The position numbers and the translations under genes are program-made. From Diorhabda sublineata (Eukaryota > Arthropoda > Insecta > Coleoptera > Chrysomelidae), in NCBI RefSeq assembly GCF_026230105.1, contig NC_079482.1:248001-312000 (forward strand): a DNA stretch of 64,000 bases. Reading direction: 5' to 3'. This document shows positions 25,201 through 33,085 of this stretch, piece by piece; the stretch's first letter is position 1, and each line of letters starts with the position of its first letter. The notes under the pieces are model-generated. The model worked only from the letters and a program-made list of their open reading frames with translations. It did not search any database and had not been told where the DNA came from.

Positions 25201-28200
25201 AATCAATAACCGGGATAAACCTCTGGGGTAGACATTAAAGAGGCCTGCTACCAGATAACAGATGTAGTCGGATGGGTGAAGAAGAGACGGGGATCCGCTG
25301 GTGAAACAACCAGAAGATCGGCAGGTGGAGCTACATCTCAAGATCGAGACAACAGGAATCAGATAGAAAGACGGTATAGATCCAGAAAGAGGATACACGA
25401 TGAGAACCTGGGGGATCCGATTTATATGCTAAGCAGATGATGGTTTTTCCAGATTAAATAGACAGTTTAATATAAAGAGAAAGACTATGATCCAGTAGAC
25501 TGCAAATTAAATCTTCCTTAAATCAATAACCGAGGTAAACCTCTGGGGTTGACAGATGTAGTCGGATGGGTGAAGAAGAGACGGGGATCCGCTGGTGAAA
25601 CAACCAGAAGATCGGCAGGTGGAGCTACATCTCAAGATCGAGACAACAGGAATCAGATAGAAAGACGGTATAGATCCAGAAAGAGGATACACGATGAGAA
25701 CCTGGGGGATCCGATTTATATGCTAAGCAGATGATGGTTTTTCCAGATTAAATAGATAGTTTAATATAAAGAGAAAGACTATGATCCAGTAGACTGCAAA
25801 TTCAATCTTCCTTAAATCAATAACCGAGGTAAACCTCTGGGGTTGACAGATGTAGTCGGATGGGTGAAGAAGAGACGGGGATCCGCTGGTGAAACAACCA
25901 GAAGATCGGCAGGTGGAGCTACATCTCAAGATCGAGACAACAGGAATCAGATAGAAAGACGGTATAAATCCAGAAAGAGGATACACGATGGGAACCTGGG
26001 GGATCCGATTTATATGCTAAGCAGATGATGGTTTTTCCAGATTAAATAGACAGTTTAATATAAAGAGAAAGACTATGATCCAGTAGACTGCAAATTCAAT
26101 CTTCTTTAAATCAATAACCGGGGTAAACCTCTGGGGTTGACAGATGTAGTCGGATGGGTGAAGAAGAGACGGGGATCCGCTGGTGAAGCAACCAGAAGAT
26201 CGGCAGCAAGATCGAGAAGCTGAAACGCGTGTAGTGTAGTGAACAGAATCGGATCAACGGTTCCAGAAATTCATTGAGTTAAATTGGAACGCCACTGGAG
26301 TTGGAGTAATTTTTGTAGAAAGAGATTTGCTAATTCTTTACTGCCACACAACGCCTAATGGCGAGAAGAATTAATTTTTCAAATAGAGTTCGAGAAAAAG
26401 GGAATTTAATTTACCGATGAGGCCGGAAATTAACTACCAACTACCAACTCATACGATAAATTCGAAAATAGGGGTTCGAAAAAAAAAAAAAAAGGATATT
26501 TACGGACGTAATTTAATGTAAAGAACGAATTATGAAAAAAGAAAATATATATTTGGTTTGTTAAAGTATTAAAAAGTAAAAAGAAATTAGAAGAAAATAG
26601 TAACTGAACAAAAAAATTTTATATAAATAACATAATTTCATTAGCAGTTTCTAGAATAGTTCGATTGAAAAAATAGATTTAATTGAATTGTTACCAGACA
26701 TTACACTTTGTATGTAGTACTAGTCGTAAGTATCTTATGTACAGGGTGTTTGTATATGGGAAACAACTGCGATTAGTGTTCTGAAAATGGGTTTTCCGAA
26801 ATGCACGTTTCAACTAAAATTATTTCAGTTTTCTGAAACCTCCGGTATAAAACACCCAAACTTCGTTATTTTAAGCGCTACATTTTATTAAATTTTCGGA
26901 ATTTACGCGAAATTTCAATATAACTTTATGCAAGGCATCATTTTTTAATTATTTCACATTTTCGAAATTTTTGGCCCCCCACTAAAAAAATTATATTTCC
27001 AAATTTAAGCGAGTCAGGTCTAATATTTTTGGGATTTGAACAAATAACACTTACATCTTTCAAAATTTGTGAAAACCTTAACACAAATTTATATAGGGTG
27101 TTCAGAAAATGGTTCCGAACTTCGCTATCTACCAATTTCGAAAATTTAATTTTTTCAAATGGCAACCCCATTTTTCCTCTTTATGTCCCGATCAGGATTT
27201 ATTAATGAAAATTATTTCAATTTGTTGGTAATATACGGGGAATTTGATAGGTTTATTAATCGAGCCTGCGATATTTTCCGTTTTCGATATACGTATAGAC
27301 CACGATAAGTTTGGGTCCACTTCCCATATAACCGGAAGTTTCAGAGAACTGGGACACAAGTCCCAGTACTTTCCCATAGTTCTTTCTTGGTCTTTTCAAT
27401 ATTATAGAATCTGTATTATTTGATACCTCTTTGGAAATAAGAACAAGTCACACGGGACAATGTCAAGCTAGTAAAACGCGCGGGGCATGTCGTTAGATAA
27501 TAACGAGTGTAGCATGTAATAACTAGTTTTATATCTACCTCAAATTAGCGAATCAACATTGTTTCGGTTTTAATAAAAGGTTTGATTGGGGCTATGACCT
27601 TGAAGATGAGCTACGCCGCTGGAATCAAAAAAGCCAATCAACATTCTTTTGATTTGGTTCTTTGATATTTGGACTAGGTAACGATGATGGTGTCTTTCGT
27701 TGACTTTTGCCGAGTTTTGCCGAGCATATTAGAAAATTATTTGAGACCAAAGTAGCTCTAATAAATAGAAACGTCGCTTCGAATATTTATTACATTCTTT
27801 ATTTGATAAGTTGCAGGCTATTTCAATTTTTTTCCTTATGTAAGTAACACGACGTTTGACAGTACGCAGTATTTTCAATATTCAGTAATCACAATTTATG
27901 ATAATTTTTTTCAGAATGTCTCTTTATGACGAATAATTTCCTTGGTATGTACAAAGATCTAAAACACCAAATATCTCCCGAACCGTAAATTTTATCGAGT
28001 TAAACAAAGAGTACCTTTTTGTTGAAAAATTGATTGAAAAATCTATTTTTACTATCTTTAAATTGTACAGGTTGTCCCTGGAAAAGTTACGGATTGTTAA
28101 CTATTGGAGATGAGCCGCCACTGGCCTTCGCGTAAAGAGAAATGATTTATTGTCGAAAAATTGTCACAATTTGTAGACAAGACCTTGTAAAAACTAATAA

Positions 28201-31200
28201 AAAAACATAAAAATAACTAAATAAAGATACAAATACGATAACATTTCAATATACAGATAAAAACCACAATTAATAACAAAATTATAGGTTATAGTAATAG
28301 ATAATAATTAGTATTTAATTTAGGTTAGGTTAGGTTAGGTTAGGTTATGTTTAGGTTAGGTTAGATTAGGTTAGGTTAGGTTAACAAGGAGGTTAGACAA
28401 GGAGAAATGATTTATTGTCGAAAAATTGTCACAATTTGTAGACAAAATCTTGTAAAAACTAATAAAAAAACATAAAAATAACTAAATAAAGATACAAATA
28501 CGATAAAATTTCAATATATAGAAAAAAACCACAATTAATAACAAAATTATAGGTTATAGTAATAGATAATAATTAGTATTTAATTTAGGTTAGGTTAGGT
28601 TAGGTTAGGTTATGTTTAGGTTAGGTTAGATTAGGTTAGGTTAGGTTAACAAGGAGGTTAGACAAGGAGAAATGATTTATTGTCGAAAAATTGTCACAAT
28701 TTGTAGACAAAATCTTGTAAAAACTAATAAAAAAACATAAAAATAACTAAATAAAGATACAAATACGATAAAATTTCAATATATAGAAAAAAACCACAAT
28801 TAATAACAAAATTATAGGTTATAGTAATAGATAATAATTAGTATTTAATTTAGGTTAGGTTAGGTTAGGTTAGGTTATGTTTAGGTTAGGTTAGATTTGG
28901 TTAGGTTAGGTTAACAAGGAGGTTAGACAAGGAGAAATGATTTATTGTCGAAAAATTGTCACAATTTGTAGACAAAATCTTGTAAAAACTAATAAAAAAA
29001 CATAAAAATAACTAAATAAAGATACAAATACGATAAAATTTCAATATATAGAAAAAAACCACAATTAATAACAAAATTATAGGTTATAGTAATAGATAAT
29101 AATTAGTATTTAATTTAGGTTAGGTTAGGTTAGGTTAGGTTATGTTTAGGTTAGGTTAGATTTGGTTAGGTTAGGTTAACAAGGAGGTTAGACAAGGAGA
29201 AATGATTTATTGTTGAAAAATTGTCACAATTTGTAGACAAAATATTGTAAAAACTAATAAAAAAACATAAAAATAACTAAATAAAGATACAAATACGATA
29301 AAATTTCAATATATAGAAAAAAACCACAATTAATAACAAAATTATAGGTTATAGTAATAGATAATAATTAGTATTTAATTTAGGTTAGGTTAGGTTAGGT
29401 TAGGTTATGTTTAGGTTAGGTTAGATTTGGTTAGGTTAGGTTAACAAGGAGGTTAGACAAGGAGAAATGATTTATTGTTGAAAAATTGTCACAATTTGTA
29501 GACAAAATCTTGTAAAAACTAATAAAAAAACATAAAAATCACTAAATAAATATACAAATACGATAAAATTTCAATATACAGAAAAGAACCACAATTAATA
29601 ACAAAATTATAGGTTATAGTAATAGATAATAATTAGTATTTAATTTAGGTTAGGTTAGGTTAGGTTATGTTTAGGTTAGGTTAGATTAGGTTAGGTTAGG
29701 TTAACAAGGAGGTTAGACAAGGAGAAATGATTTATTGTCGAGAAATTGTCACAATTTGTAGACAAAATCTTGTAAAAACTAATAAAAAAACATAAAAATA
29801 ACTAAATAAATATACAAATACGATAAAATTTCAATATATAGAAAAAAACCACAATTAATAACAAAATTATAGGTTATAGTAATAGATAATAATTAGTATT
29901 TAATTTAGGTTAGGTTAGGTTAGGTTAGGTTATGTTTAGGTTAGGTTAGATTTGGTTAGGTTAGGTTAACAAGGAGGTTAGACAAGGAGAAATGATTTAT
30001 TGTTGAAAAATTGTCACAATTTGTAGACAAAATCTTGTAAAAACTAATAAAAAAACATAAAAATAACTAAATAAAGATACAAATACGATAAAATTTCAAT
30101 ATATAGAAAAAAACCACAATTGATAACAAAATTATAGGTTATAGTAATAGATAATAATTAGTATTTAATTTAGGTTAGGTTAGGTTATGATTAGGTTGGG
30201 TTAGATTAGGTTAGGTTAGGTTAGGTTAACAAGGATGTTAAACAAGGAGAAATGATTTATTGTCGAAAAATTGTCACAATTAGTAGACAAAACCTTGTAA
30301 AAACTAATAAAAAAACATAAAGATAACTAAATAAATATACAAATACGATAAAATTTCAATATACAGAAAAAAACCACAATTAATAACAAAATTATAGGTT
30401 ATAGTGATAGATAATAATTAGTATTTAATTTAGATTAGGTTAGGTTAGGTTAGGTTAGGTTAGATTAGGATAGGTTAGGTTAACAAAGAGGTTAGACAAG
30501 GAGAAATGATTTATTGTCGAAAAATTGTCACAATTTGTAGACAAAATCTTGTAAAAACTAATAAAAAAACATAAAAATAACTAAATAAAGATACAAATAC
30601 GATAAAATTTCAATATATAGAAAAAAACCACAATTGATAACAAAATTATAGGTTATAGTAATAGATAATAATTAGTATTTAATTTAGGTTAGGTTAGGTT
30701 ATGATTAGGTTGGGTTAGATTAGGTTAGGTTAGGTTAGGTTAACAAGGATGTTAAACAAGGAGAAATGATTTATTGTCGAAAAATTGTCACAATTAGTAG
30801 ACAAAACCTTGTAAAAACTAATAAAAAAACATAAAGATAACTAAATAAATATACAAATACGATAAAATTTCAATATACAGAAAAAAACCACAATTAATAA
30901 CAAAATTATAGGTTATAGTAATAGATAATAATTAGTATTTAATTTAGGTTAGGTTAGGTTATGTTTAGATTAGGTTAAGCTAAGTTTTGTTAGGTTAAAG
31001 CCTTACAATTGTCGAATGTATAATTTAGAAAATGTACTTAAACATAAGTGATTTTGAAGAACTATAATTCAAGACACCCGGGACAGTCTGTATGTTCTTG
31101 AGCTGATAATTGCAGTATGTTTTATATTTATTCATCTCGTCGAAAATATCATTTTCGTTACGTTACAAAAATATATTCTAACACCAAAAAACTTGTATGA

Positions 31201-32001
31201 AGTTTAAGAAACTTATATTAACGAACTTGTTTCGAACTTTGTTTTAGAAGACCTCCAACTCCGACGAGACACATTTATAGCAAATTATTTAGTCGCGAAA
31301 TAATATATTTTAAATTCTCGTTATTATTTGAAAATAAAGTACGTAGTCCAAAGTTTATCCGTGCGACAAAAGAAAAATTAGTTTGTCCGATGATTTATTT
31401 CTTACCTATTACAATCTTTCAATAATTTTAAATAAAAAAAAAAAAAAAAAGTTTAAATTAGTAATAAATCCCGTCTCAAAGTAGTATCAACGAATAAAGT
31501 TCATCGGCAAACACTATTTTTCGAAAGAGATTTATAGGGAGCTATTTATCTTTTTCTCGGGAAGATCCCTTCGAAATCCCTTTTTCTTTCGGCGACGCAG
31601 TAAACAGACAAAAAAGTTAATTGCCCTCTTAGGGATAACAATTCGAGAAATTAAATAGAGTGTGTTCGTTCAATCCTAAAATTACACTATAAAACCGGAG
31701 GACGACCAGATATAAATGTCTATCATTTACTTAATCCGCCAGAAACGTTTCAATTGTTTGAAAAACAAACCTTTTATCTCGATTCTTATTATGGATGATC
31801 GTTTCCCTTTATTATAAATCGTCGATTAAAAACGTTTAAACGATATTAGATATTAATAAGATACAGTGAGATCGAAGTTTTTTTTTATTATAATAACGAA
31901 AATCTTGGGCAAATCGTGTACAAAAAAGAAAACACGTCGCGAGCCTACTATACAAAGTTACCTTTACAAACAATGTATACGGAGACAATAAAAATTCGCA
32001 T
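4094..32001 (-). CDS. Cad87A: Large non-classical cadherin, Cadherin-87A-like, 20 coding exons
   Basis: Single-pass adhesion protein with 14 extracellular cadherin (EC) repeats that bind Ca2+ at DxNDN linkers. Exons in transcript order: 31962-32001, 23937-24145, 23526-23657, 22525-22785, 22271-22463, 20815-20927, 20544-20741, 20232-20493, 19934-20178, 16019-16339, 13607-14020, 12414-13536, 10507-10733, 9559-9756, 8008-8781, 7781-7956, 7365-7724, 4525-4618, 4305-4466, 4094-4249. All borders are GT..AG and all phases agree, giving 5,658 nt or 1,885 residues. EC linkers include SDENDNPPEF, DVNDEPPKF, DVNDNAPSF, DNNDNPPVF, DVNDSPPMF, NMNDNSPVF and DINDNPPIF. The membrane helix is near residues 1687-1712. 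A family-like block TTENPLWIEQ continues across an intron into KLKIYEEQELTMQVF. From memory fly Cad87A has a similar size and tail; Cad99C is shorter. No frameshift or stop was seen, so the gene looks intact. Exon 1 is the least certain part. Confidence 0.85.
4305..4466 (-). CDS. Cad87A: Cadherin exon 19: cytoplasmic tail
   Basis: Reads EDNAYATIQHPTRRSSSN and DDLADYATLSG, two tyrosine motifs of the form YAT. 162 bases, phase 0, donor GTAAGT. Confidence 0.85.
4525..4618 (-). CDS. Cad87A: Cadherin exon 18: cytoplasmic tail
   Basis: First base completes the Gln of exon 17; then KLKIYEEQELTMQVFNEPE. Ends RRSSDDY before GTAAAT. Lies 2.7 kb from exon 17 across the AT-rich repeat. Confidence 0.88.
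4619..7364 (-). other. Cadherin intron 17
   Basis: The part 4619-5200 is unique-looking, with higher GC between 4740 and 5040; no exon was found in it. From about 5220 the rest is the AT-rich tandem repeat. Confidence 0.6.
5220..7340. repeat. AT-rich tandem repeat with 318-bp higher-order unit
   Basis: Degenerate subunits of roughly 60-75 bases share AAATATTCCACCAAAA followed by a TTTCATATTTTG-like end. Between 5833 and 7100 they are organised in a 318-base higher-order unit: the marker GAGTATAATT recurs at 5833, 6151, 6469 and 6787. The central copies are almost identical, the flanks diverged. Open frames in it are chance products. Confidence 0.9.
7365..7724 (-). CDS. Cad87A: Cadherin exon 17: membrane helix and inner stop-transfer
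   Basis: Opens SDLYILVVNPRTQ. Hydrophobic stretch ALVALIALLVVLIVGIITF then CCCLRHW: one transmembrane helix, a juxtamembrane cysteine triplet likely to be palmitoylated, and a basic stop-transfer (DLKKKDALIKK). Ends NPLWIE plus CA of a split Gln. Confidence 0.93.
7781..7956 (-). CDS. Cad87A: Cadherin exon 16: juxtamembrane domain
   Basis: Opens VWIFEPEQLIRVILSRP, a charged helix KEEVLKEKEEI, then DEIRYHIDDNG and NDD plus TG of a split Trp. This resembles the membrane-adjacent domain of insect Cad87A/Cad99C and vertebrate PCDH15/CDH23-type cadherins. Confidence 0.85.
8008..8781 (-). CDS. Cad87A: Cadherin exon 15: end of EC12, EC13, EC14
   Basis: Opens LVLVARDHGSP. Linkers DENDNRPEF and DINDNPPIF. 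EC14 (YYSAVNAMANIND, ARDPDNGVNGS) is the last repeat and has no DxNDN at its end. 774 bases, phase 0. Confidence 0.9.
8885..9120. repeat. Degenerate duplication in a cadherin intron
   Basis: CATAAAGATTGACACCA at 8885 and CATAAAGATTGATACCA at 9027 open two imperfect copies spaced 142 bases, each running to a GTATAT-containing end. An open frame spanning them on the minus strand looks accidental. Confidence 0.5.
9262..9471. repeat. Two-copy 104-bp tandem duplication
   Basis: ACTGTCAGTAAAATTCG at 9262 and ACTGTCGGTAAAATTCG at 9366 begin two copies that differ at very few sites. A fresh event inside a cadherin intron. Confidence 0.9.
9559..9756 (-). CDS. Cad87A: Cadherin exon 14: middle of EC12
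   Basis: Reads TVKAVDKDENANGKVTYHF, then SIDAVTGELRTRKMLDRE. 198 bases, phase 0, donor GTAAGT. Confidence 0.88.
9757..10506 (-). other. Cadherin intron with short TTAGG-type runs
   Basis: AT-rich intron; the stretches 9905-9936 and 10208-10252 are made of TTAGG and TTAAG variants. Nothing else recognised. Confidence 0.6.
10507..10733 (-). CDS. Cad87A: Cadherin exon 13: end of EC11, start of EC12
   Basis: Reads IFLLGVESGILY, LTVQARDGGDGGNG and the linker NVNDHRPEF; ends ATVEVLE before GTTAGT. 227 bases. Confidence 0.88.
11167..12260. mobile_element. Fold-back (inverted-repeat) element in a cadherin intron
   Basis: The left end GACTGTAACTTTGTTATTTT (11171) is the near reverse complement of the right end AAAATAACAAAGTTACAATC (12237). 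The arms of about 300 bases pair through GTCAGACGTATTTGAATC (left) and GATTCGAATACGTCTGAC (right). The right side holds two direct copies with a 323-base period (CCTGTATAAAATGAC at 11659 and 11982). No transposase is present, so it is non-autonomous. The sub-terminal motif CAGGGTGT is seen in other repeats of this window. Confidence 0.75.
12414..13536 (-). CDS. Cad87A: Cadherin exon 12: EC8 to EC11 start, largest exon
   Basis: 1,123 bases. Linkers DVNDSPPMF, NMNDNSPVF and DVNDNRPIF separate EC8, EC9, EC10 and the first half of EC11 (ATDEDSGMNGNVYY). The last base G joins AC of exon 13 to give Asp. The intron before it is only 70 bases. Confidence 0.92.
13607..14020 (-). CDS. Cad87A: Cadherin exon 11: end of EC6, all of EC7
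   Basis: Opens ASDGQFTSTATV, linker DVNNNIPIF (Asn for the central Asp), EC7 from YLEAVLENVPIG through ATDADTGENA to linker NINDKSPYF. Ends in TQTAE. 414 bases, phase 0. Confidence 0.9.
14021..16018 (-). other. Cadherin intron 10
   Basis: About 2 kb. Holds a diverged direct repeat at 14520-15310, listed separately. The rest is AT-rich with nothing recognised. Confidence 0.6.
14525..15312. repeat. Diverged direct repeat of 300-340 bases
   Basis: Copy 1 (about 14525-14825) and copy 2 (about 14970-15312) share CTAATCGATGTATTGTTTCA, then an AAGCAGGCAT block, CATGACATTGACCGCGAA or a one-base variant of it, and CGGCGTTTTTG, in the same order. Copy 2 has about 45 extra bases near its start. Probably a mobile-element pair or old duplication; no protein recognised. 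Confidence 0.8.
16019..16339 (-). CDS. Cad87A: Cadherin exon 10: end of EC5, start of EC6
   Basis: Opens AVDDDGKGQ, then the linker TDNNDNPPVF, YRAFINEG, VVEASDADK and VIPTTGVIRI. Ends VSLTVM before GTAATT. 321 bases, phase 0. Confidence 0.88.
16340..17078 (-). other. Left part of cadherin intron 9
   Basis: Unique-looking intron sequence with no exon or element that I recognise; an open frame near 16496-16684 lacks any cadherin signature. Confidence 0.5.
17079..19552. repeat. 181-bp satellite, about 13.7 copies, inside a cadherin intron
   Basis: The phase marker AAGTCTAGGTTAGGTGGG recurs every 181 bases from 17251 to 19423 without a length change. Variant sites include TTGGAG/TTTGAG, CAGCATC/CAACATC/CAACGTC, TATTTTC/TATTCTC and CTATAAG/CTTTAAG. 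The variants are mixed along the array, as expected from unequal crossing-over. Each unit contains TTAGG. No open frame runs through. Confidence 0.97.
19681..19920 (+). pseudogene. Fragment of a GIY-YIG endonuclease, Penelope-like element
   Basis: The open frame ends in NYIGQTTDAISIRFNEHK, resembling the YIGQT...RF.EH core of the GIY-YIG domain of Penelope-like retroelements. The upstream residues do not match and the frame ends at once after EHK, so it is a short relic on the strand opposite the cadherin gene, next to exon 9. A clearer relic lies at the right edge of the window. Confidence 0.45.
19934..20178 (-). CDS. Cad87A: Cadherin exon 9: EC5
   Basis: Reads YTARISETATSGTLL, ASDRDSGKFGENG and NNRTGTIIV; ends YNLQFI before GTGAGT. 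Carries two cysteines (KDCETPGKQPCLDYE), an unusual loop between strands. Confidence 0.85.
20232..20493 (-). CDS. Cad87A: Cadherin exon 8: rest of EC4
   Basis: Opens GENAAFSLNL, so that the junction reads DPDE-GENA as expected. Ends at the linker DVNDNAPSFDKE plus one base G before GTATAT. Confidence 0.88.
20544..20741 (-). CDS. Cad87A: Cadherin exon 7: end of EC3, start of EC4
   Basis: Opens AHELVNG, holds the linker DVNDEPPKF, then REYTVEIPENILEG and VNDPDE. 198 bases, phase 0. Confidence 0.88.
20815..20927 (-). CDS. Cad87A: Cadherin exon 6: middle of EC3
   Basis: Reads PMDYFLLDSMSGELRTARP and ends LKFNIR, the F.ld..sGel....LD pattern of cadherin repeats. 113 bases. The acceptor follows a long T run. 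Confidence 0.85.
20928..22270 (-). other. Cadherin intron 5
   Basis: About 1.3 kb. The part near 21550-21750 is less AT-rich and could be an old mobile-element fragment, but I cannot name it. Confidence 0.45.
22271..22463 (-). CDS. Cad87A: Cadherin exon 5: end of EC2, start of EC3
   Basis: Opens DGDLSSTANVVV. The linker reads GDVQDTPPYF, so the second motif DxNDN is degenerate (Q-D for N-D, T for N). EC3 starts with NLTAEIKEDVDINT. The last base A completes an Asn codon with exon 6. Confidence 0.85.
22525..22785 (-). CDS. Cad87A: Cadherin exon 4: EC2
   Basis: Opens APYEITANEDTAPG and contains DDPDACEIFDV and HYFTLKAT. 261 bases, phase 0 at both ends. Two cysteines (ECINPP, DACEIF) could form a disulfide inside the repeat. 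Confidence 0.85.
22818..23400 (-). pseudogene. Degenerate mariner transposase relic in cadherin intron 3
   Basis: Read in several broken frames on the minus strand it gives FITMDETW, then the PSAGNITAT block and YPPYLSLPDYFLFSD, in the order expected for the mariner pieces TxDETW, PSAGKVMAT and YSPDLAPSDYFLF. Stops and frameshifts make it non-functional. It lies in the same orientation as the cadherin gene. Confidence 0.7.
23526..23657 (-). CDS. Cad87A: Cadherin exon 3: end of EC1
   Basis: Reads LNIIVSIEDE and ends in the calcium linker SDENDNPPEFIE. 132 bases, phase 0 at both ends, donor GTAAAA. Confidence 0.85.
23937..24145 (-). CDS. Cad87A: Cadherin exon 2: start of EC1
   Basis: Opens with GA (split glycine), then CLANLPPVF, NLVIPENTPV and NPDTGDVTVVKPIDYE, the usual first two-thirds of a cadherin repeat. 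Donor GTAAGA. Joins exon 3 in phase 0. Confidence 0.85.
24735..26215. repeat. 320/294-bp tandem array, about 4.7 copies
   Basis: GGGGATCCGATTTATATGC recurs at 24771, 25091, 25411, 25705 and 25999: periods 320, 320, 294, 294. The difference is a 26-base block (around ACATTAAAGAGGCCTGC) present only in the first copies. Each unit holds a plus-strand frame of about 60 codons rich in Arg and Gly, ending GDPIYMLSR, and a longer minus frame. GC content is well above the surroundings, so the unit may derive from a mobile element. Confidence 0.93.
26740..27330. mobile_element. Probable element relic with CAGGGTGT-type motifs
   Basis: TACAGGGTGTTTG near 26740, AAACACCC near 26850 and TATAGGGTGTTCAG near 27092 repeat the end motif of the fold-back element at 11-12 kb. 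No transposase frame. The limits are uncertain. Confidence 0.4.
28137..31005. repeat. 265-bp tandem array with embedded telomere-type TTAGG runs, 11 copies
   Basis: GAGAAATGATTTATTGT begins units at 28137, 28402, 28667, 28932, 29197, 29462, 29722, 29987, 30247, 30501 and 30761. Periods are mostly 265, otherwise 260 or 254, and all length changes are whole TTAGG steps or nearby. Each unit has a 190-base unique part, with the perfect palindrome AAATTGTCACAATTT, and 50-75 bases of TTAGG variants. No coding frame. Confidence 0.97.
31962..32001 (-). CDS. Cad87A: Cadherin coding exon 1 (candidate): signal peptide
   Basis: ATG at 31999-32001 opens MRIFIVSVYIVCK, then one base G before the donor GTAACT. 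That base completes a glycine codon with the GA that opens exon 2, giving MRIFIVSVYIVCKGCLA, a plausible signal peptide cleaved after CLA, directly before the first cadherin repeat (NLPPVF). An in-frame TGA lies 14 codons upstream. Found by searching for a donor of the right phase, so it is inference; intron 1 would be about 7.8 kb. Confidence 0.5.
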
Positions 32002-32485
32002 CACGAAACTTTCCGCTATAAAAACACACGAAAGAATAAAATTTCATGACGGAAAACAAAAATGAAATGAGAGAGAGAGTCCTCGATGAAAGAGCCCTCT
32101 CTCTGCATTCATAATTTCTAAAACGACACTCACTCTAATTATGAGGCAACTTAGACAACGGGATGGTTTATGCTGTCGAAGACAGGACTGGCGAATTAAA
32201 AAGTTTCCTCCGACAATATTTTACTCCTTCAACTTCCACTTGAGGAATTTGTCTATTTTCAACCAAGAAATCACGTACAGGCGCGTCCAATAAGTAATAT
32301 TCCAACGTCTATAACTTAATTAGTGTTGTTTGATAACAGATGGCGTCACTTGTATGATATTACGTCATTCCATTATTCCGAAACTGCCTTGGAAAGCTAC
32401 GTCTGTTCAGTACATGTCCATTCATTTGAAGCGTTAACAACAATAATTTTTTTTCCACTCAAATATGTCGAATTTTGTTCTTGAT
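32002..32485. other. Region 5' of the putative cadherin start
   Basis: Would contain 5' UTR and perhaps promoter if exon 1 is right. A GAGAGAGAG tract lies near 32070-32105. No TATA-type box that I trust on the minus strand. Confidence 0.35.
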
Positions 32486-33085
32486 AAATATGTGGTGATT
32501 TTGTCTTGGAAGACGATGAAGATGAAGGAAGATCGTTGCCAAACACAAGAAGACCTCAAAGAATCTTTGGGTGTCGCTCAGGCAGCCATTTCAAAACTTT
32601 TAAAAGCAAGGAAATTGGGTTCCGCATGAACTCAAGCCGGGAGACGTCGAAAGGCGGTTTTGCATGCCCGGAACGTCATTTTTGCAACGGATTGTTACTG
32701 GTGACGAAAAATGGATCCATTACGACAACCCCAAGCGCAAAAAATCAACCAATTCAACGGCAAAGCCGAATATTCATGGCGCGAAGGTGATGCTCTCTAT
32801 TTGGTGGGATCAGAAGGGTGCGCCGTATTAACAGCTGCTAAATCCTCACCCTCCTTATAGCCCGGTCCTTGCTCCTTCTAACTACCATTTGTTCCAATCG
32901 ATGCAGAATACCGTAACTGAAAAACGGTTCTCATCAGTACAAGACATCAAAAATTGGTTTGATTCATTCTTGACTGCCAAGCAGGCGCAGTTCTTTTGGG
33001 ATGGGATCCACAAATTACTAGAAAGATGGTAAAAGATCGTAGCTTCAGATGGGCAATACTTTGAACAATACTATAGTACATGTTT
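32486..33085 (+). pseudogene. Dead mariner transposase just upstream of the cadherin start
   Basis: Plus-strand pieces in changing frames: ESLGVAQAAISKLLKA (helix-turn-helix), NWVPHELKPGDVERRF, VTGDEKWIHYDNPKRKKS, AKVMLSIWWDQKGAPY, HPPYSPVLAPSNYHLF, FFWDGIHKLLERW-stop, then ASDGQYFE. These match the mariner transposase in order. The block carrying the middle catalytic Asp is deleted, the last reads APSNY instead of APSDY, and a stop replaces a Glu after ERW. It lies about 480 bases 5' of the putative cadherin ATG, on the opposite strand. Confidence 0.9.

Larger units (their letters stand above)
24146..31961 (-). other. Putative cadherin intron 1 (7.8 kb)
   Basis: Lies between the candidate signal-peptide exon and exon 2. 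It holds the 320/294-bp array, a stretch with CAGGGTGT motifs and the 265-bp TTAGG-bearing array. 24200-24730 and 27400-28130 show nothing recognisable. Confidence 0.5.

Noticed and set aside
26404..31410. Other donor-like sites (near 26412 and 31406) as the cadherin first exon.
   Set aside because: In the required phase both have stop codons before any ATG.
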